NCBI RefSeq assembly: GCF_900188105.1
Contig: NZ_FZNP01000003.1
Location: 62,001-126,000 of the forward strand
Direction: 5' to 3'
DNA from: Actinomadura mexicana
GTDB taxonomy: Bacteria; Actinomycetota; Actinomycetes; Streptosporangiales; Streptosporangiaceae
DNA length: 64,000 bases
Part shown: positions 23,938 to 32,616 of the stretch, piece by piece
Numbering within the stretch: the stretch's first letter is position 1
How the letters are laid out: every line of letters starts with the position of its first letter
Made by a program: the position numbers and the translations under genes
Notes under the pieces: generated by a model
Databases searched by the model: none
What the model was told of the DNA's origin: nothing
Seen by the model: the letters and a program-made list of their open reading frames with translations, nothing else

Positions 23938-24624
23938 TCACGCGCGCCTGGGGCGGCTGCGGGGCAGCAGGGCGGCCGCGGCCACCAGCCACAGGAGGCC
24001 GCCGAACCGGATGACCGGCAGCAGCGGCGCGAACCCGTCGGCCAGCAGGGACAGCGTGGACAGCATCCCGGCGGCGGCCAGGGCCAGCCCGATCCAGGTC
24101 AGCGGGCGCGGCAGCAGCCCGGCGAGCAGGCCGGTCACCGAGACCCCGGCCACGAGCATCGCGAAGCCCGCGCCGTAGAAGGGGCCGCCGGCCAGGAACG
24201 ACAGGTCGGCGAGCGCGCGGGCGAGGGCGGGGCTCGCGTCGTCCGGCAGCCGCCCGCCCGTCCAGGCGGTCATCGCGCTCAGCGTCAGCGCGACCGAGGC
24301 CAGCAGCCCGCCCGCCATCGTGATCGCCGAGCCCGGCGCGGTGATGCCGAGCGCGCGCAGCCTGCGGTACAGGACGGCGGCCAGCAGCGCCAGCGGGATC
24401 GCCGAGGCCAGCAGCAGCCACGAGCCCGCCCTGATCGCGGTGCCGTGCTCCCGCGCGTACCGCAGCACTTCGGCGCCCGTCGCATCCGGGTGCGGCGTGG
24501 CGCGGTTGGCGATCACGTAGCCGACGGTCAGCGCGGCGAAGGACAGGACGGGCACGAGCAGCGGCGGCCCGGACTGCGGGCGGCGGGCCGGCGCGGATCG
24601 TTCCGGAACGGATGCGGTGGTCAT
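23938..24624 (-). CDS. Integral membrane protein (DUF4386-like)
   Basis: A 228-residue protein with about six membrane helices: PLLVPVLSFAALTVGYVIA, WLLLASAIPLALLAAVLY, ITMAGGLLASVALTLSA, a glycine-rich FYGAGFAMLVAGVSV segment and two more near the C terminus. The pattern resembles DUF4386; function unknown. A GAGGAG ribosome site lies five bases before the ATG. It is divergent from a MarR regulator and its promoter (TTGACA, 18 bases, CATTAT) contains a palindrome, so it is a probable MarR target. Confidence 0.7.
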   Translation of the reverse strand: MTTASVPERSAPARRPQSGPPLLVPVLSFAALTVGYVIANRATPHPDATGAEVLRYAREHGTAIRAGSWLLLASAIPLALLAAVLYRRLRALGITAPGSAITMAGGLLASVALTLSAMTAWTGGRLPDDASPALARALADLSFLAGGPFYGAGFAMLVAGVSVTGLLAGLLPRPLTWIGLALAAAGMLSTLSLLADGFAPLLPVIRFGGLLWLVAAAALLPRSRPRRA

Positions 24625-24659
24625 GAGCTCTCCTCGATCGGTCCATCGCTATACACTCG

Positions 24660-24700
24660 ATAATGATTACAAACTGGAACGATTGTCAAGTCGCTATCAT
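24660..24700. promoter_or_regulatory. Overlapping divergent promoters with MarR-type palindrome
   Basis: Minus strand: TTGACA (24689-24684), 18-base spacer, CATTAT (24665-24660) for the membrane protein. Plus strand: TATCAT (24695-24700) six bases before the MarR ATG, so that mRNA may be leaderless. Between them lies the imperfect palindrome 24669-24686 (ACAA-C-N6-G-TTGT around the centre). A protein bound there would block both promoters, as MarR repressors commonly do. Confidence 0.55.
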
Positions 24701-24706
24701 GTACAC

Positions 24707-25210
24707 ATGGGTATGAACGATGAGGAGGGCCGTCCCCCCGTGCAGGTCGGGGTGGCGTTCCTGCTGGCCCAACTGGGCGCGCACGCGGCAGGCCGGTTCG
24801 CCGAGCGGATCGCGGAGCTCGACCTGACCCCGCCGCAGGCCGGGCTGCTGCGCATGCTGGCCGGCGCGCCCGGCCGCAGCCAGCGGGAACTCGCCGACGA
24901 GCTCGGCATGCCGCCGAGCCGCTTCGTCCCGTTCGCGGACGAGCTGGAGGAGCGCGGGCTGATCGAGCGCCGCCGCAACCCCGAGGACCGGCGCCTCTAC
25001 GCGCTGTACCTGACCGAGAAGGGCTTCGCCCTGCTCGCCGGGCTGGCGGAGGCGGGCGCGGCGCACGAGAAGGAGATGTGCCGGGCGCTGTCGCAGGACG
25101 AGCACCGGCAGGTGAAGGCGCTGCTGGAGCGCGTCGCCGAGCAGCAGGGGCTCGGCAGGGGGATCCACCCCGGCTTCCGGCGCCTCAGACCGGGCCGCGA
25201 ACCGGGGTGA
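24707..25210 (+). CDS. MarR family transcriptional regulator
   Basis: A 167-residue dimeric winged-helix regulator. The sequence shows LTPPQAGLLRMLAGAPGRSQRELADEL as helix-turn-helix, PPSRFVPFADELEERGLIERRRNPEDRR as the wing with the classic ERR-NPEDRR motif, and C-terminal dimer helices. The ATG at 24707 is six bases after a TATCAT box with no ribosome site; ATG at 24713 is an alternative. Likely represses the divergent membrane protein gene and itself. Confidence 0.9.
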   Translation: MGMNDEEGRPPVQVGVAFLLAQLGAHAAGRFAERIAELDLTPPQAGLLRMLAGAPGRSQRELADELGMPPSRFVPFADELEERGLIERRRNPEDRRLYALYLTEKGFALLAGLAEAGAAHEKEMCRALSQDEHRQVKALLERVAEQQGLGRGIHPGFRRLRPGREPG

Positions 25211-25217
25211 GGCGCGC

Positions 25218-25246
25218 GAGGCCGTCCCGGAACCCGGGACGGCCTC
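25218..25246. terminator. Bidirectional terminator after marR
   Basis: GAGGCCGTCCCGG (25218-25230) and CCGGGACGGCCTC (25234-25246) form a 13-bp perfect stem with a 3-base loop between convergent genes. Its GAGGCCG outer arm is shared with the terminator at 23894. Confidence 0.85.
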
Positions 25247-25261
25247 GGAGCGCGGACGGCG

Positions 25262-25783
25262 TCAGACGCCGTACTCCGCGACGATCGTGGCGCGCGCCAG
25301 GGTGTGGGCGGTGATGTTGAAGCCCACGACGGCGGGGGAGGTGTCCGGGCCGAGGCCGAGCGAGTCCACGTCCAGCGCGTGGACGGTGAAGACGTAGCGG
25401 TGCGGGTCGCCGGGCGGCGGGGCGGCGCCCCCGAACGCCCTGACCCCGTAGTCGTTGCGGGCGTGCACCCCGACCTCGGCGTCCTCGGTCCCGGCGCCCG
25501 TGGGCAGCTCGGTGACGCTCGCGGGGATGTCGAACAGCGACCAGTGCCAGAAGCCGCTGCCGGTCGGCGCGTCCGGGTCGTAGCAGGTCACCGCGAAGCT
25601 CTTCGTCGCGTCCGGGAACCCGGACCAGCGCAGGTGCGGCGACGCGTTGCCGCCGCTGAAACCCCAGTCGTCGAAAACGTGCCGGTCCGCGAGCCGCTCG
25701 CCTTCGGCGATGTCGTCGCTGGCGACCGTGAACGAGGGGACCTCGGGCAGGTGCTCGTGCGGGAGCGGGGGCTTGCCGGCCAT
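25262..25783 (-). CDS. YbhB/YbcL family Raf kinase inhibitor-like (PEBP) protein
   Basis: A 173-residue cytosolic PEBP-fold protein. [41 protein letters not shown] and the ligand-site His in [11 protein letters not shown] are family hallmarks. Bacterial members bind small anionic ligands; the physiological role is unclear. Start ATG at 25783 is preferred because GGAGG lies just upstream; the first in-frame start eight codons earlier has no site. Stands alone between a terminator and the wzt-like gene. Confidence 0.9.
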   Translation of the reverse strand: MAGKPPLPHEHLPEVPSFTVASDDIAEGERLADRHVFDDWGFSGGNASPHLRWSGFPDATKSFAVTCYDPDAPTGSGFWHWSLFDIPASVTELPTGAGTEDAEVGVHARNDYGVRAFGGAAPPPGDPHRYVFTVHALDVDSLGLGPDTSPAVVGFNITAHTLARATIVAEYGV

Positions 25784-25876
25784 GGCGACCTCCTCCATCA
25801 GGATCATCGTGACACCCCATCTCTACCAGGGGGCGTCACGTTCCGCCGGTCCCCGTCGCGAACCCGGCGACAGGTG

Positions 25877-26668
25877 CTACTTGCCGGTCGCCTCGATGTA
25901 GGCGGCGATGACCTCTTCGGGGTCGCCGTCCATGTGCATGCGGCCCTCGTCGATCCAGATGACGCGGTCGCACATCTCCTTGACCGTGTCGAGCTGGTGC
26001 GCCACCAGGAACACCGCGCCGGCGTCGTTGCGGAGCTCCTCGATGCGGCGCTTGCTCTTGACCCGGAACTTGGCGTCGCCGGTGGCGAGCGCCTCGTCGA
26101 TCAGGAGCACGTCGTGGGTCTTGGCCGCGGCGATCGCGAACCGGAGGCGGGCGCCCATGCCGGAGGAGTACGTCCGCATGGGGTACTGGATGAAGCCCTC
26201 CTTCAGCCCGGCGAACTCGACGACCTCCTTGTACTTGGACCGGGTCTCCGCCGGGGTCATGCCCATCGCGAGGCAGCCGAGGACGATGTTGCGCTCGCCG
26301 GTGAGGTCCTTCATCAGGGCCGCGTTCACGCCCAGCAGGGACGGCTGCCCGTCGGTGTAGACGCCGCCGCGGTGCGGGGGCAGCAGGCCCGCGATCGCCT
26401 TCAGCAGCGTCGACTTGCCGGAGCCGTTGGTGCCGATGATGCCGACGGCCTCGCCCCGGTACGCGACGAACGACAGTCCCTTGATCGCGTGGACCTCGGT
26501 CATGGACGGGCGGTGCTTGCGGCGCAGGACGCGCGAGAACGCGCTCGCGGCGTTGCCCTTGCCGCCCGCGCCGTACACCCGGTAGACGATGTGCAGGTCG
26601 TCCACGACGACGATCGGCTCCCGGGTCGGGTCGATCGAGGCGGACCCGCGGACCTTCGTGTCAGCCAC
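25877..26668 (-). CDS. ABC transporter ATPase, Wzt-like (polysaccharide export)
   Basis: A 263-residue ATPase of the teichoic acid/O-antigen exporter group. Walker A GTNGSGKST, the ABC signature YSSGMGARLRFA and Walker B VLLIDEALATGD are clear. It has the usual Wzt N-terminal insert before HAIKGLSF and lacks the C-terminal carbohydrate-binding domain of E. coli O9a Wzt, as in mycobacterial galactan exporters. GTG at 26668 follows AGGAG by ten bases and overlaps the end of the permease gene by eight bases. Together they should export a lipid-linked glycan across the membrane. Confidence 0.9.
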   Translation of the reverse strand: MADTKVRGSASIDPTREPIVVVDDLHIVYRVYGAGGKGNAASAFSRVLRRKHRPSMTEVHAIKGLSFVAYRGEAVGIIGTNGSGKSTLLKAIAGLLPPHRGGVYTDGQPSLLGVNAALMKDLTGERNIVLGCLAMGMTPAETRSKYKEVVEFAGLKEGFIQYPMRTYSSGMGARLRFAIAAAKTHDVLLIDEALATGDAKFRVKSKRRIEELRNDAGAVFLVAHQLDTVKEMCDRVIWIDEGRMHMDGDPEEVIAAYIEATGK

Positions 26669-27632
26669 GGCCGTATCGCTCCTCGGCACGGTAGAAGAAC
26701 AGGAACCCGCCCACCAGCATCACCGCGGCCCACACGAGGGCGTAGAGCCACAGTTGCCCCGTCGGGGTGGCGTGCGCGAGACCTTCGACATAGGACCGGT
26801 ACTCACCGAGCAGGACGTGCCGGCTCAGCTCCACGTACACGTACGCCGGGTTGAGCTGCATCAACTCGCCCAGCCACGGGTACTCGGCCAGCCGGCTGCC
26901 CGGCTTCATCAGCGACGGCAGGCTGAAGATCACACCGGACGCGTAGAGCCAGGTCCGCATGACGAACGGCAGGAGCTGGGTGATGTCGCGGTTGAACGCC
27001 CCGAGCCGGGCCATGACCATGCTGATGCCCACGTTGAACATGAGCTGGAGCGCCACCACCGGGACGAACAGCAGCATTTCGGGCCCGATCGGCTCGCCCC
27101 ATGCGAACACGATCACGAACAGCACGACCAGCGCGAGCAGCAGCTGCTGCAACTCCACGATCGCGATCGCCAGCGGCAGCGTGGCGCGCGGGAAGTGCAG
27201 GGCCCTGATCAGCGAAAGGTTGTCGCCGACGGACTTGGCGCCCGATGTGACCGACCGCTGCGTGAACCCGAAGAGGAAGACGCCCGTCACCAGGAAGGGG
27301 ATGAAGTCGTCCACCCCGCGCTTGGTGTTCAGCAGCACACCGAAGATCAGGTAGTAGACCCCGGCGTTCAGCAGCGGGGTCAGCAGCTGCCACACCTGAC
27401 CCAGTCGGGAGTCGGTGTACATCGAGATGTTCTTGGCGGATGCGAACGCCCAGATGAAGTTCCGGCGAGCCCACACATCCTGGATGTACTTGCGCAGCGG
27501 GGGGCGCGCAGCGCTCTGCCTCAGCCCGTATCGTGCGGCGTAGTCGGCCAGGGTTCCGTTCACGTGAGGAGGCTCCGCGATCGTTCCGACCGACTCGCCA
27601 CCCGGGGTTCCGAGCCGTTCCGGGTGACTCAT
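26661..27632 (-). CDS. ABC transporter permease, Wzm-like (polysaccharide export)
   Basis: A 323-residue ABC-2 type permease. An amphipathic cytoplasmic N terminus (about 75 residues, ending SRLGQVWQLLTPLLNA) is followed by six membrane spans, with the conserved FNRDITQLLPFVMRTWLYASGVIFS and a C-terminal LNPAYVYVELSRHVLLG loop typical of Wzm/TagG proteins. It pairs with the downstream ATPase. No ribosome site precedes the ATG; TAGGCT lies seven bases upstream, so a leaderless mRNA is plausible. The exported glycan is not known; the nearby sugar genes at 32.6-37.7 kb are candidates. Confidence 0.9.
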   Translation of the reverse strand: MSHPERLGTPGGESVGTIAEPPHVNGTLADYAARYGLRQSAARPPLRKYIQDVWARRNFIWAFASAKNISMYTDSRLGQVWQLLTPLLNAGVYYLIFGVLLNTKRGVDDFIPFLVTGVFLFGFTQRSVTSGAKSVGDNLSLIRALHFPRATLPLAIAIVELQQLLLALVVLFVIVFAWGEPIGPEMLLFVPVVALQLMFNVGISMVMARLGAFNRDITQLLPFVMRTWLYASGVIFSLPSLMKPGSRLAEYPWLGELMQLNPAYVYVELSRHVLLGEYRSYVEGLAHATPTGQLWLYALVWAAVMLVGGFLFFYRAEERYGRG

Positions 27633-27639
27633 GCCGCGA

Positions 27640-27645
27640 AGCCTA
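27640..27645 (-). promoter_or_regulatory. Candidate -10 box for the wzm-wzt-like operon
   Basis: TAGGCT on the minus strand ends seven bases before the permease ATG, without a ribosome site between. Same spacing as other leaderless candidates in this window. Confidence 0.4.
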
Positions 27646-27742
27646 TTGCAGTCGCTGAGTCCAGAGTGACGTTCGCCCGCATGTGACCCCCGATTTGAGA
27701 TCTTTACGGAATCATGTCGGCCTCCCTGGGGATACCCGGGAG

Positions 27743-29365
27743 ATGCGCGTCAACCATTCCCGGCGCACTTGTGCGCCGTCACGGTCCGTCACCCGGCGCC
27801 GGTCGCGGCACGCCCAGGAGCATCGGGCCTGGCCCCAGCGCGTCCCCCTCCTGCGCAGGCTCGGCCGGATGGACCGGTGGGCGTTCGACCAGGTGGCGTC
27901 GGCGCGGCTGCGCGGGCTGGAGTACGTCCTGCCGCGGCTGTCGCGGTTCGCCGACCACGGGGTGCTGTGGTTCTCGGCGGCCGGCGCGATGGGGATCGCG
28001 GGACGGCCGCGGCTGCGCCGCGCGGCGCTGCGCGGGGCCATCGCGATCGCCGTGGCGAGCCCCGCGGTGAACGTCGTCGGCAAGCAGGCCTTCCGCCGCA
28101 GGCGCCCCGTCGTCGACCTCGTCCCCCCGATCCGGATCCGGTGGAAGCTGCCGACCTCGCACGCCTTCCCCTCCGGGCACTCGGCCTCGGCCGCCGCGTT
28201 CGCGACCGGCGTCGCGCTGGAGGCGCCGGCGGCGGTGGGCGTCCCGGTCGCGGCGACGGCGGCGGCGGTGGCCTTCTCCCGCGTCTACACCGGCGCCCAC
28301 TATCCGGGCGACGTCCTGGCTGGGCTGGGGATCGGCGCGCTCGCCGGGATCGGGACGCGGATGGTGTGGCCCGCCCGCCCTCCGGTGGCGCGCGTGGCCC
28401 CGGCCGGGGACGGGGACGTGCGGGTCGCCCAGGACGGGCGGGGCGTGGTGGCCGTCGTCAACCTGGGCTCGGGCCCCGCGGCCGAGACGGACGCGGGGAT
28501 CCTCCCGAGGCGTTCGGAGATCGCGCTCGCGCTGATCGAGGCCGAGCTGCCGGCGGCGGAGATCGTCCGGCTGGAGCCGGGCGCGGACGTCGAGAAGGCG
28601 TGCGCCGAGGCCGCCGAGCGGGCCGACGTGCTGGCCGTGGTCGGCGGCGACGGCACCGTGAACGCGGCCGCGCGGGCCGCGCTGGGCCGCGACGTCCCGC
28701 TGCTGGTCGTCCCCGGCGGGACGTTCGACCACTTCTCCCGCGCGGTCGGCGTGGAGACCGCGACGCAGGCGATCAGGGCCTACCGGGAGGGCCGGATCGG
28801 CCGCGCGGACGTCTCCTACGTGACCCCGCTGTCCGCCGAGGTGGAGGACGAGGCGGAGCAGATATTCCTCAACACCGCGAGCATCGGCGCCTACACCGAG
28901 GTGGTCGAGCGGCGCGTCCGGCTGGAGAGACTGATCGGGAAGTGGCCCGCGCTCGCGGTCGCCGCCGTCCGCACGCTGCGGCACTCCGAGCCCGTGGAGC
29001 TGGTGGTGGACGGCAGGCGCCGGCGGGTCTGGCTGGCGTTCGTCGGCAACGGCGTCTTCGGCTCGTGGGGCGCCGCGCCCACCTGGCGCGAGCGCCTCGA
29101 CGACGGGCGCCTCGACGTCCGCATGGTCACGACCGGGAGCCGCGCGCCGCGCGTCCGCGCGGTCGCCGCGATCATCGTGGGCCATCTGCGCGTCACGCCC
29201 GGGTACCGCTCGTGGCGGACCACCGGCATGGAGGTCGTCTCGCCGGCCGGTGACCTGCGGCTGGCGCGCGACGGCGAGGTGGCGTCGCTGCCGCCCGCGG
29301 TGCGCTTCGGCAAGCATCCCCGTGCCCTGCGAGTGTTCACGGTTCATGCCCCGGTGACCGGGTAA
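27743..29365 (+). CDS. PAP2 phosphatase / diacylglycerol kinase-like fusion protein
   Basis: About 540 residues with two enzyme domains. The N-terminal half is a membrane PAP2 phosphatase with all three motifs: KQAFRRRRP, FPSGHSAS and SRVYTGAHYPGD. The C-terminal half is a lipid kinase of the DAGK/YegS type with VVGGDGTVNAAA and a VVPGGTFDHFSR variant of the usual PxGTxNDF motif. Such fusions occur in actinobacteria and are thought to act on lipid phosphates. The start is uncertain: ATG at 27743, GTG at 27683 and ATG at 27869 are all possible and none has a good ribosome site. Confidence 0.85.
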   Translation: MRVNHSRRTCAPSRSVTRRRSRHAQEHRAWPQRVPLLRRLGRMDRWAFDQVASARLRGLEYVLPRLSRFADHGVLWFSAAGAMGIAGRPRLRRAALRGAIAIAVASPAVNVVGKQAFRRRRPVVDLVPPIRIRWKLPTSHAFPSGHSASAAAFATGVALEAPAAVGVPVAATAAAVAFSRVYTGAHYPGDVLAGLGIGALAGIGTRMVWPARPPVARVAPAGDGDVRVAQDGRGVVAVVNLGSGPAAETDAGILPRRSEIALALIEAELPAAEIVRLEPGADVEKACAEAAERADVLAVVGGDGTVNAAARAALGRDVPLLVVPGGTFDHFSRAVGVETATQAIRAYREGRIGRADVSYVTPLSAEVEDEAEQIFLNTASIGAYTEVVERRVRLERLIGKWPALAVAAVRTLRHSEPVELVVDGRRRRVWLAFVGNGVFGSWGAAPTWRERLDDGRLDVRMVTTGSRAPRVRAVAAIIVGHLRVTPGYRSWRTTGMEVVSPAGDLRLARDGEVASLPPAVRFGKHPRALRVFTVHAPVTG

Positions 29366-29398
29366 GGCACGGGACGCCATGAAGGAGGAGATCACACG

Positions 29399-29629
29399 AT
29401 GACAAGCCGTGACCTGGGAGTCGCGCCCGGCGACCTCAGCGACGACGACCTGCTCCGTGAGCTCGGCCACCTGTACGAGACGAGGCTTGACGCGCTGCGG
29501 CACGCCGCCGACCAGGCCTACGGCGAGCACACGCGGCGCATGAACGAGATGGAGGCCGAGTACCTGCGCAGGCGTCCCGGCCGGGAGATCGACCCCGAGC
29601 GGATGCGCGCCGGGGCCCGCGCCCGCTGA
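29399..29629 (+). CDS. DUF6158-like small protein
   Basis: A 76-residue charged helical protein with DLSDDDLLRELGHLYETR followed by HTRRMNEMEAEYLRRRPGREIDP, a pattern I associate with the small actinobacterial DUF6158 family of unknown function. A strong AAGGAG ribosome site lies seven to eight bases before the ATG. It follows the fusion gene by 33 bases and may be cotranscribed. Confidence 0.75.
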   Translation: MTSRDLGVAPGDLSDDDLLRELGHLYETRLDALRHAADQAYGEHTRRMNEMEAEYLRRRPGREIDPERMRAGARAR

Positions 29630-29769
29630 CGGCGCTCGGCGCCCCCCCGCGCCCGCCGTCCCGTAGGGCCCGTGTTGTTCGGACGTTCGTTCTGTTCGGG
29701 TAAAGGCGCGGGTGCCCGCCGCGGGTGGGCGGCAGGGTCCGTGAAAGATCCCGTTGGGATCGTCGGGGG

Positions 29770-30657
29770 GTGTGGTCGGTGGGGCGGATCGGGCCTGGGC
29801 GCCGTCGGGAGGGACGGGGGCGCCGCGAGCGGCTGCGGCGCGGCGTCCGGCGGTGGTGGCCCGTCGCGGCGGGCGCCGTCGCGTCGACGGGGCTCCTGCT
29901 GGCCGCCTACCTGGAGGGCCCGCGGCTCTCGGGGGTGTCGGCGGCGCTCACCGTGCCGCACCGCGACCCGGCCGGGCGCGGCGGGCCCGGCGCGCTGCCG
30001 CCCGACCGCCTGATGAGCACGTTCACCACGCGGTTCGCGGCGGGCGAGCCCCGCGTCCGCAACATCGAGCTCGCCGCCCGGGCCCTGGACGGCCATGTCG
30101 TCGAGCCCGGCGCGACGTTCTCGTTCAACGACGCCGTCGGGCCCCGCACCAGGAGCCGCGGGTACGTGCCCGCGCCCGCGATCATGGGCTCGCGGCTGGC
30201 GAACGACGTGGGCGGCGGCATCTGCCAGGTGTCCACGACCCTGTTCAACGCGGTGTTCCTGGCCGGGCTGGACATCCGGAAGGCGAGCGCCCACACCCTG
30301 TGGATGCCGGAGTACCCGGAGGGGCGCGAGGCCGCGGTGTTCTATCCGCAGCTCGACTTCGCCTGGAGGAACGACACCGGCGAGCCGGTGCGGATTCAGG
30401 TGGCCTACTCGGCGACGTCGCTGACGGTCGACCTGTGGGGCCGGCGCAAATACGAGGTGCGGTCGCGGACGTCCGACCGGTACGGGTTCAGGCCGTTCGG
30501 ATCGGGCGTCGGCCGCGGCGGCGAGTGCATCCCCATGACGGGCCGGGAGGGCTTCGAGGTCGACGTGTGGCGGACGCTGCTCGCCGGTGGGCGCGAGGTG
30601 CGCCGCGAGAGGTTCCACACCGAGTACCGCTCGCAACCCGAGGTGGAGTGTCTGTGA
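29770..30657 (+). CDS. VanW family protein
   Basis: About 295 residues. A basic cytoplasmic head is followed by one membrane span (WWPVAAGAVASTGLLLAAYL), then an external domain with the VanW core: LDGHVVEPGATFSFNDAVGP, GGGICQVSTTLFNAVFLAGL and FYPQLDFAWRNDTGEPVRIQ. VanW is named from vancomycin-resistance clusters but its role is not established; a cell-wall function is assumed. GTG at 29770 is used, though an in-frame GTG 15 codons earlier is also possible. YceI follows 22 bases later. Confidence 0.85.
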   Translation: MWSVGRIGPGRRREGRGRRERLRRGVRRWWPVAAGAVASTGLLLAAYLEGPRLSGVSAALTVPHRDPAGRGGPGALPPDRLMSTFTTRFAAGEPRVRNIELAARALDGHVVEPGATFSFNDAVGPRTRSRGYVPAPAIMGSRLANDVGGGICQVSTTLFNAVFLAGLDIRKASAHTLWMPEYPEGREAAVFYPQLDFAWRNDTGEPVRIQVAYSATSLTVDLWGRRKYEVRSRTSDRYGFRPFGSGVGRGGECIPMTGREGFEVDVWRTLLAGGREVRRERFHTEYRSQPEVECL

Positions 30658-30679
30658 CCCGCGTGGCAGGGTGGGATGC

Positions 30680-31201
30680 ATGGACGGAGAGTTCGAGCTC
30701 GGGCCGCAGGACGGTCGGCTGCTCGTCCGCACGGGGCGCAGCGGGCTCGGCCGGCGCGCGGGGCACGACCTGACCATCGAGGCCGCGCGCTGGTCGGCGG
30801 CGGTCGAGGCGCGCGAACCCCTGGACGCCTCGTCGGTCGAGGTGACCGTCGAGGTGGACGGGCTGGAGGTGCGGGAGGGCGCCGGCGGCGTGAAGCCGCT
30901 CACCGACCAGGACCGCGCGGAGATCGTGAAGAACCTGCGGAAGGTCCTGGACGTCCGGCGGTACCCGCAGATCCGGTTCGTCTCCACCGCGATCGGCGAG
31001 GACGCCGTCGAGGGCGACCTGACGATCATGGGACGGACCAAGCCGGTTCGGCTCGCGGCCGCCCGGGACGGCGAGCGGGTGCGCGGCGGCGTCACCGTCG
31101 AGCAGAGCCGCTGGGGCATCAAGCCCTACTCGGCGTTCTTCGGCGCGCTCCGGCTCGCCGACGAGGTCGAGATCGAGTTCGAGATCCGCCTGCCCGAGTA
31201 G
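30680..31201 (+). CDS. YceI family protein
   Basis: A 173-residue lipocalin-like beta-barrel of the YceI family, which binds isoprenoid or other lipids. GHDLTIEAARWSAAV near the start, DVRRYPQIRFVSTAI in the middle, GDLTIMGRTKPVRL and the closing SRWGIKPYSAFFGALRLADEVEI are classic. No signal peptide is visible, so it is probably cytosolic. The ATG has a GGTGGG site upstream and lies 22 bases after vanW. Confidence 0.88.
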   Translation: MDGEFELGPQDGRLLVRTGRSGLGRRAGHDLTIEAARWSAAVEAREPLDASSVEVTVEVDGLEVREGAGGVKPLTDQDRAEIVKNLRKVLDVRRYPQIRFVSTAIGEDAVEGDLTIMGRTKPVRLAAARDGERVRGGVTVEQSRWGIKPYSAFFGALRLADEVEIEFEIRLPE

Positions 31202-31270
31202 GCCCCGCCCGGGTCGACCCTGCCCGAGCAGGTCCTGACCGGCGGCGCAGGGCCCCGCGTTCGCCCACCA

Positions 31271-31328
31271 CTGAAGATCGAATGCACTAGAGTTCATGAT
31301 CACCGCTTTCCGGACATTCGATCTTCAG
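31271..31328. repeat. Perfect 14-bp inverted repeat before the serine hydrolase gene
   Basis: CTGAAGATCGAATG (31271-31284) is exactly inverted at 31315-31328 (CATTCGATCTTCAG) with 30 bases between. A TAGAGT box lies in the interval. The right arm ends nine bases before the GTG at 31338. It could be a paired operator or an mRNA hairpin beside the ribosome site (AGGGGG). Confidence 0.85.
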
Positions 31329-31337
31329 GGGGCCGCG

Positions 31338-32609
31338 GTGGCGGAGCTGAGCAGGCGGAACTTCGGGAAGGCGGCGGGCCTGGCGGCCGCGCCGGCGCTG
31401 CTCGCGGGCTGCGCTTCCGGGGGGTCCGGGGCGTCCAGGACGGTGCGGGCGGCAGCGGCGGCCCGCACGTGGGGAGTGACCGGCAGGGCGCTCGCCGGAC
31501 TCGGCGGCTTCGACTCCACGCTGAAGAGCTTCATGCAGGCGCGCGCGATCCCCTGCGGGCAGCTCGCCGTCGTCCGCAAGGGCAAGCTGGTCCTGTCGCG
31601 CGGCTACACCTACGCCGAGGACGGCGCCTTCAAGACGCAGCCGACCTCGCCGTTCCGCATCGCCAGCATCTCCAAGCCCGTCACGGCGACCGCGGTGCTC
31701 CGCCTCGCCCAGGACGGGAAGCTGAAGCTCACCGACCGGGCGGCGACGCTGCTCGGGCTCCCCACGACGGCCGATCCCCGCCTCGCGGACGTCACGGTGC
31801 TGCGGCTGCTGCAGCACCTCGGCGGCTGGGACTCCGGCATCTCGCCCGACCCGATGTTCCGGGACGCGGCGATCGCCAGGGAGCTCGGCGTCGCGCTGCC
31901 GGTGTCGCAGGCGAACATCATGAGGTACGTGTCGGCGCGCGCGCTCGACCACGCGCCCGGGACGCAGTACGCCTACTCCAACTACGGGTTCCTGCTGCTC
32001 GGCCGGATCATCGAGAAGGTCACCGGGAAGAAGTACGAGGACTACGTCCGGCAGACCGTGCTCGCGCCCCGCGGCATCACGCGGATGCGCCTGGGCAGGA
32101 CGCTCACCAAGGCCGCCGGCGAGGTCCCGTACTACTCCGGCTACACGGGCACCACCGTGTTCGACAACAGCGGCACCAAGGTGCCCTTCCCGGACGGCGC
32201 GTTCAACCTGGAGAACATGGACGCGCACGGCGGCTGGCTTGCCACCGCCATGGACCTCACCCGTTTCGCGGGCGTCTACGACGGCGGGACGTCCGTCCTG
32301 ACGTCGGCGTCCGTCAGCCGGGCGTTCGCCAAGCCGGAGACGGGCGTCAACGCCGACGGCTGGTACTACGGCTGCGGATGGCAGGTGCGCCCGGTGACAG
32401 GGGGCCGCAACACCTGGCACAACGGGAGCCTGGCCGGGACGTACACGCTGCTGGTCCGGCGGTACGACGGGCTGTCGTGGGCGGTCCTGTTCGACCAGCG
32501 CCAGGAGGGCGACGCGGCGAGCTACGCCGACATCGACTCGCTGCTGCACAAGGCCGCGAACGCGGTGACGACCTGGCCGACCGGCGACCTGACCTCCACC
32601 TACTTCTAG
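31338..32609 (+). CDS. Serine hydrolase / class C beta-lactamase-like lipoprotein
   Basis: A 423-residue exported penicillin-binding-protein-fold hydrolase. The signal peptide carries a twin-arginine motif (LSRRNFGKAAG) and a lipobox LAGC, so it is likely Tat-exported and lipid-anchored. The active-site motif is SISK (S110, K113), the second is YSN (Y213-N215), and HNG near residue 358 replaces the KTG box. Members include D-aminopeptidases, esterases and beta-lactamase-like enzymes; peptidoglycan-peptide or small-ester substrates are possible. GTG at 31338 with AGGGGG upstream is preferred; an ATG at 31296 inside an inverted repeat is the alternative. Confidence 0.85.
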   Translation: MAELSRRNFGKAAGLAAAPALLAGCASGGSGASRTVRAAAAARTWGVTGRALAGLGGFDSTLKSFMQARAIPCGQLAVVRKGKLVLSRGYTYAEDGAFKTQPTSPFRIASISKPVTATAVLRLAQDGKLKLTDRAATLLGLPTTADPRLADVTVLRLLQHLGGWDSGISPDPMFRDAAIARELGVALPVSQANIMRYVSARALDHAPGTQYAYSNYGFLLLGRIIEKVTGKKYEDYVRQTVLAPRGITRMRLGRTLTKAAGEVPYYSGYTGTTVFDNSGTKVPFPDGAFNLENMDAHGGWLATAMDLTRFAGVYDGGTSVLTSASVSRAFAKPETGVNADGWYYGCGWQVRPVTGGRNTWHNGSLAGTYTLLVRRYDGLSWAVLFDQRQEGDAASYADIDSLLHKAANAVTTWPTGDLTSTYF

Positions 32610-32616
32610 CGCGCAC

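Noticed and set aside
31296..31340. ATG at 31296 as the start of the serine hydrolase
   Set aside because: It lies inside the inverted repeat, lacks a ribosome site and would put 14 residues before the twin-arginine signal. GTG at 31338 fits better.
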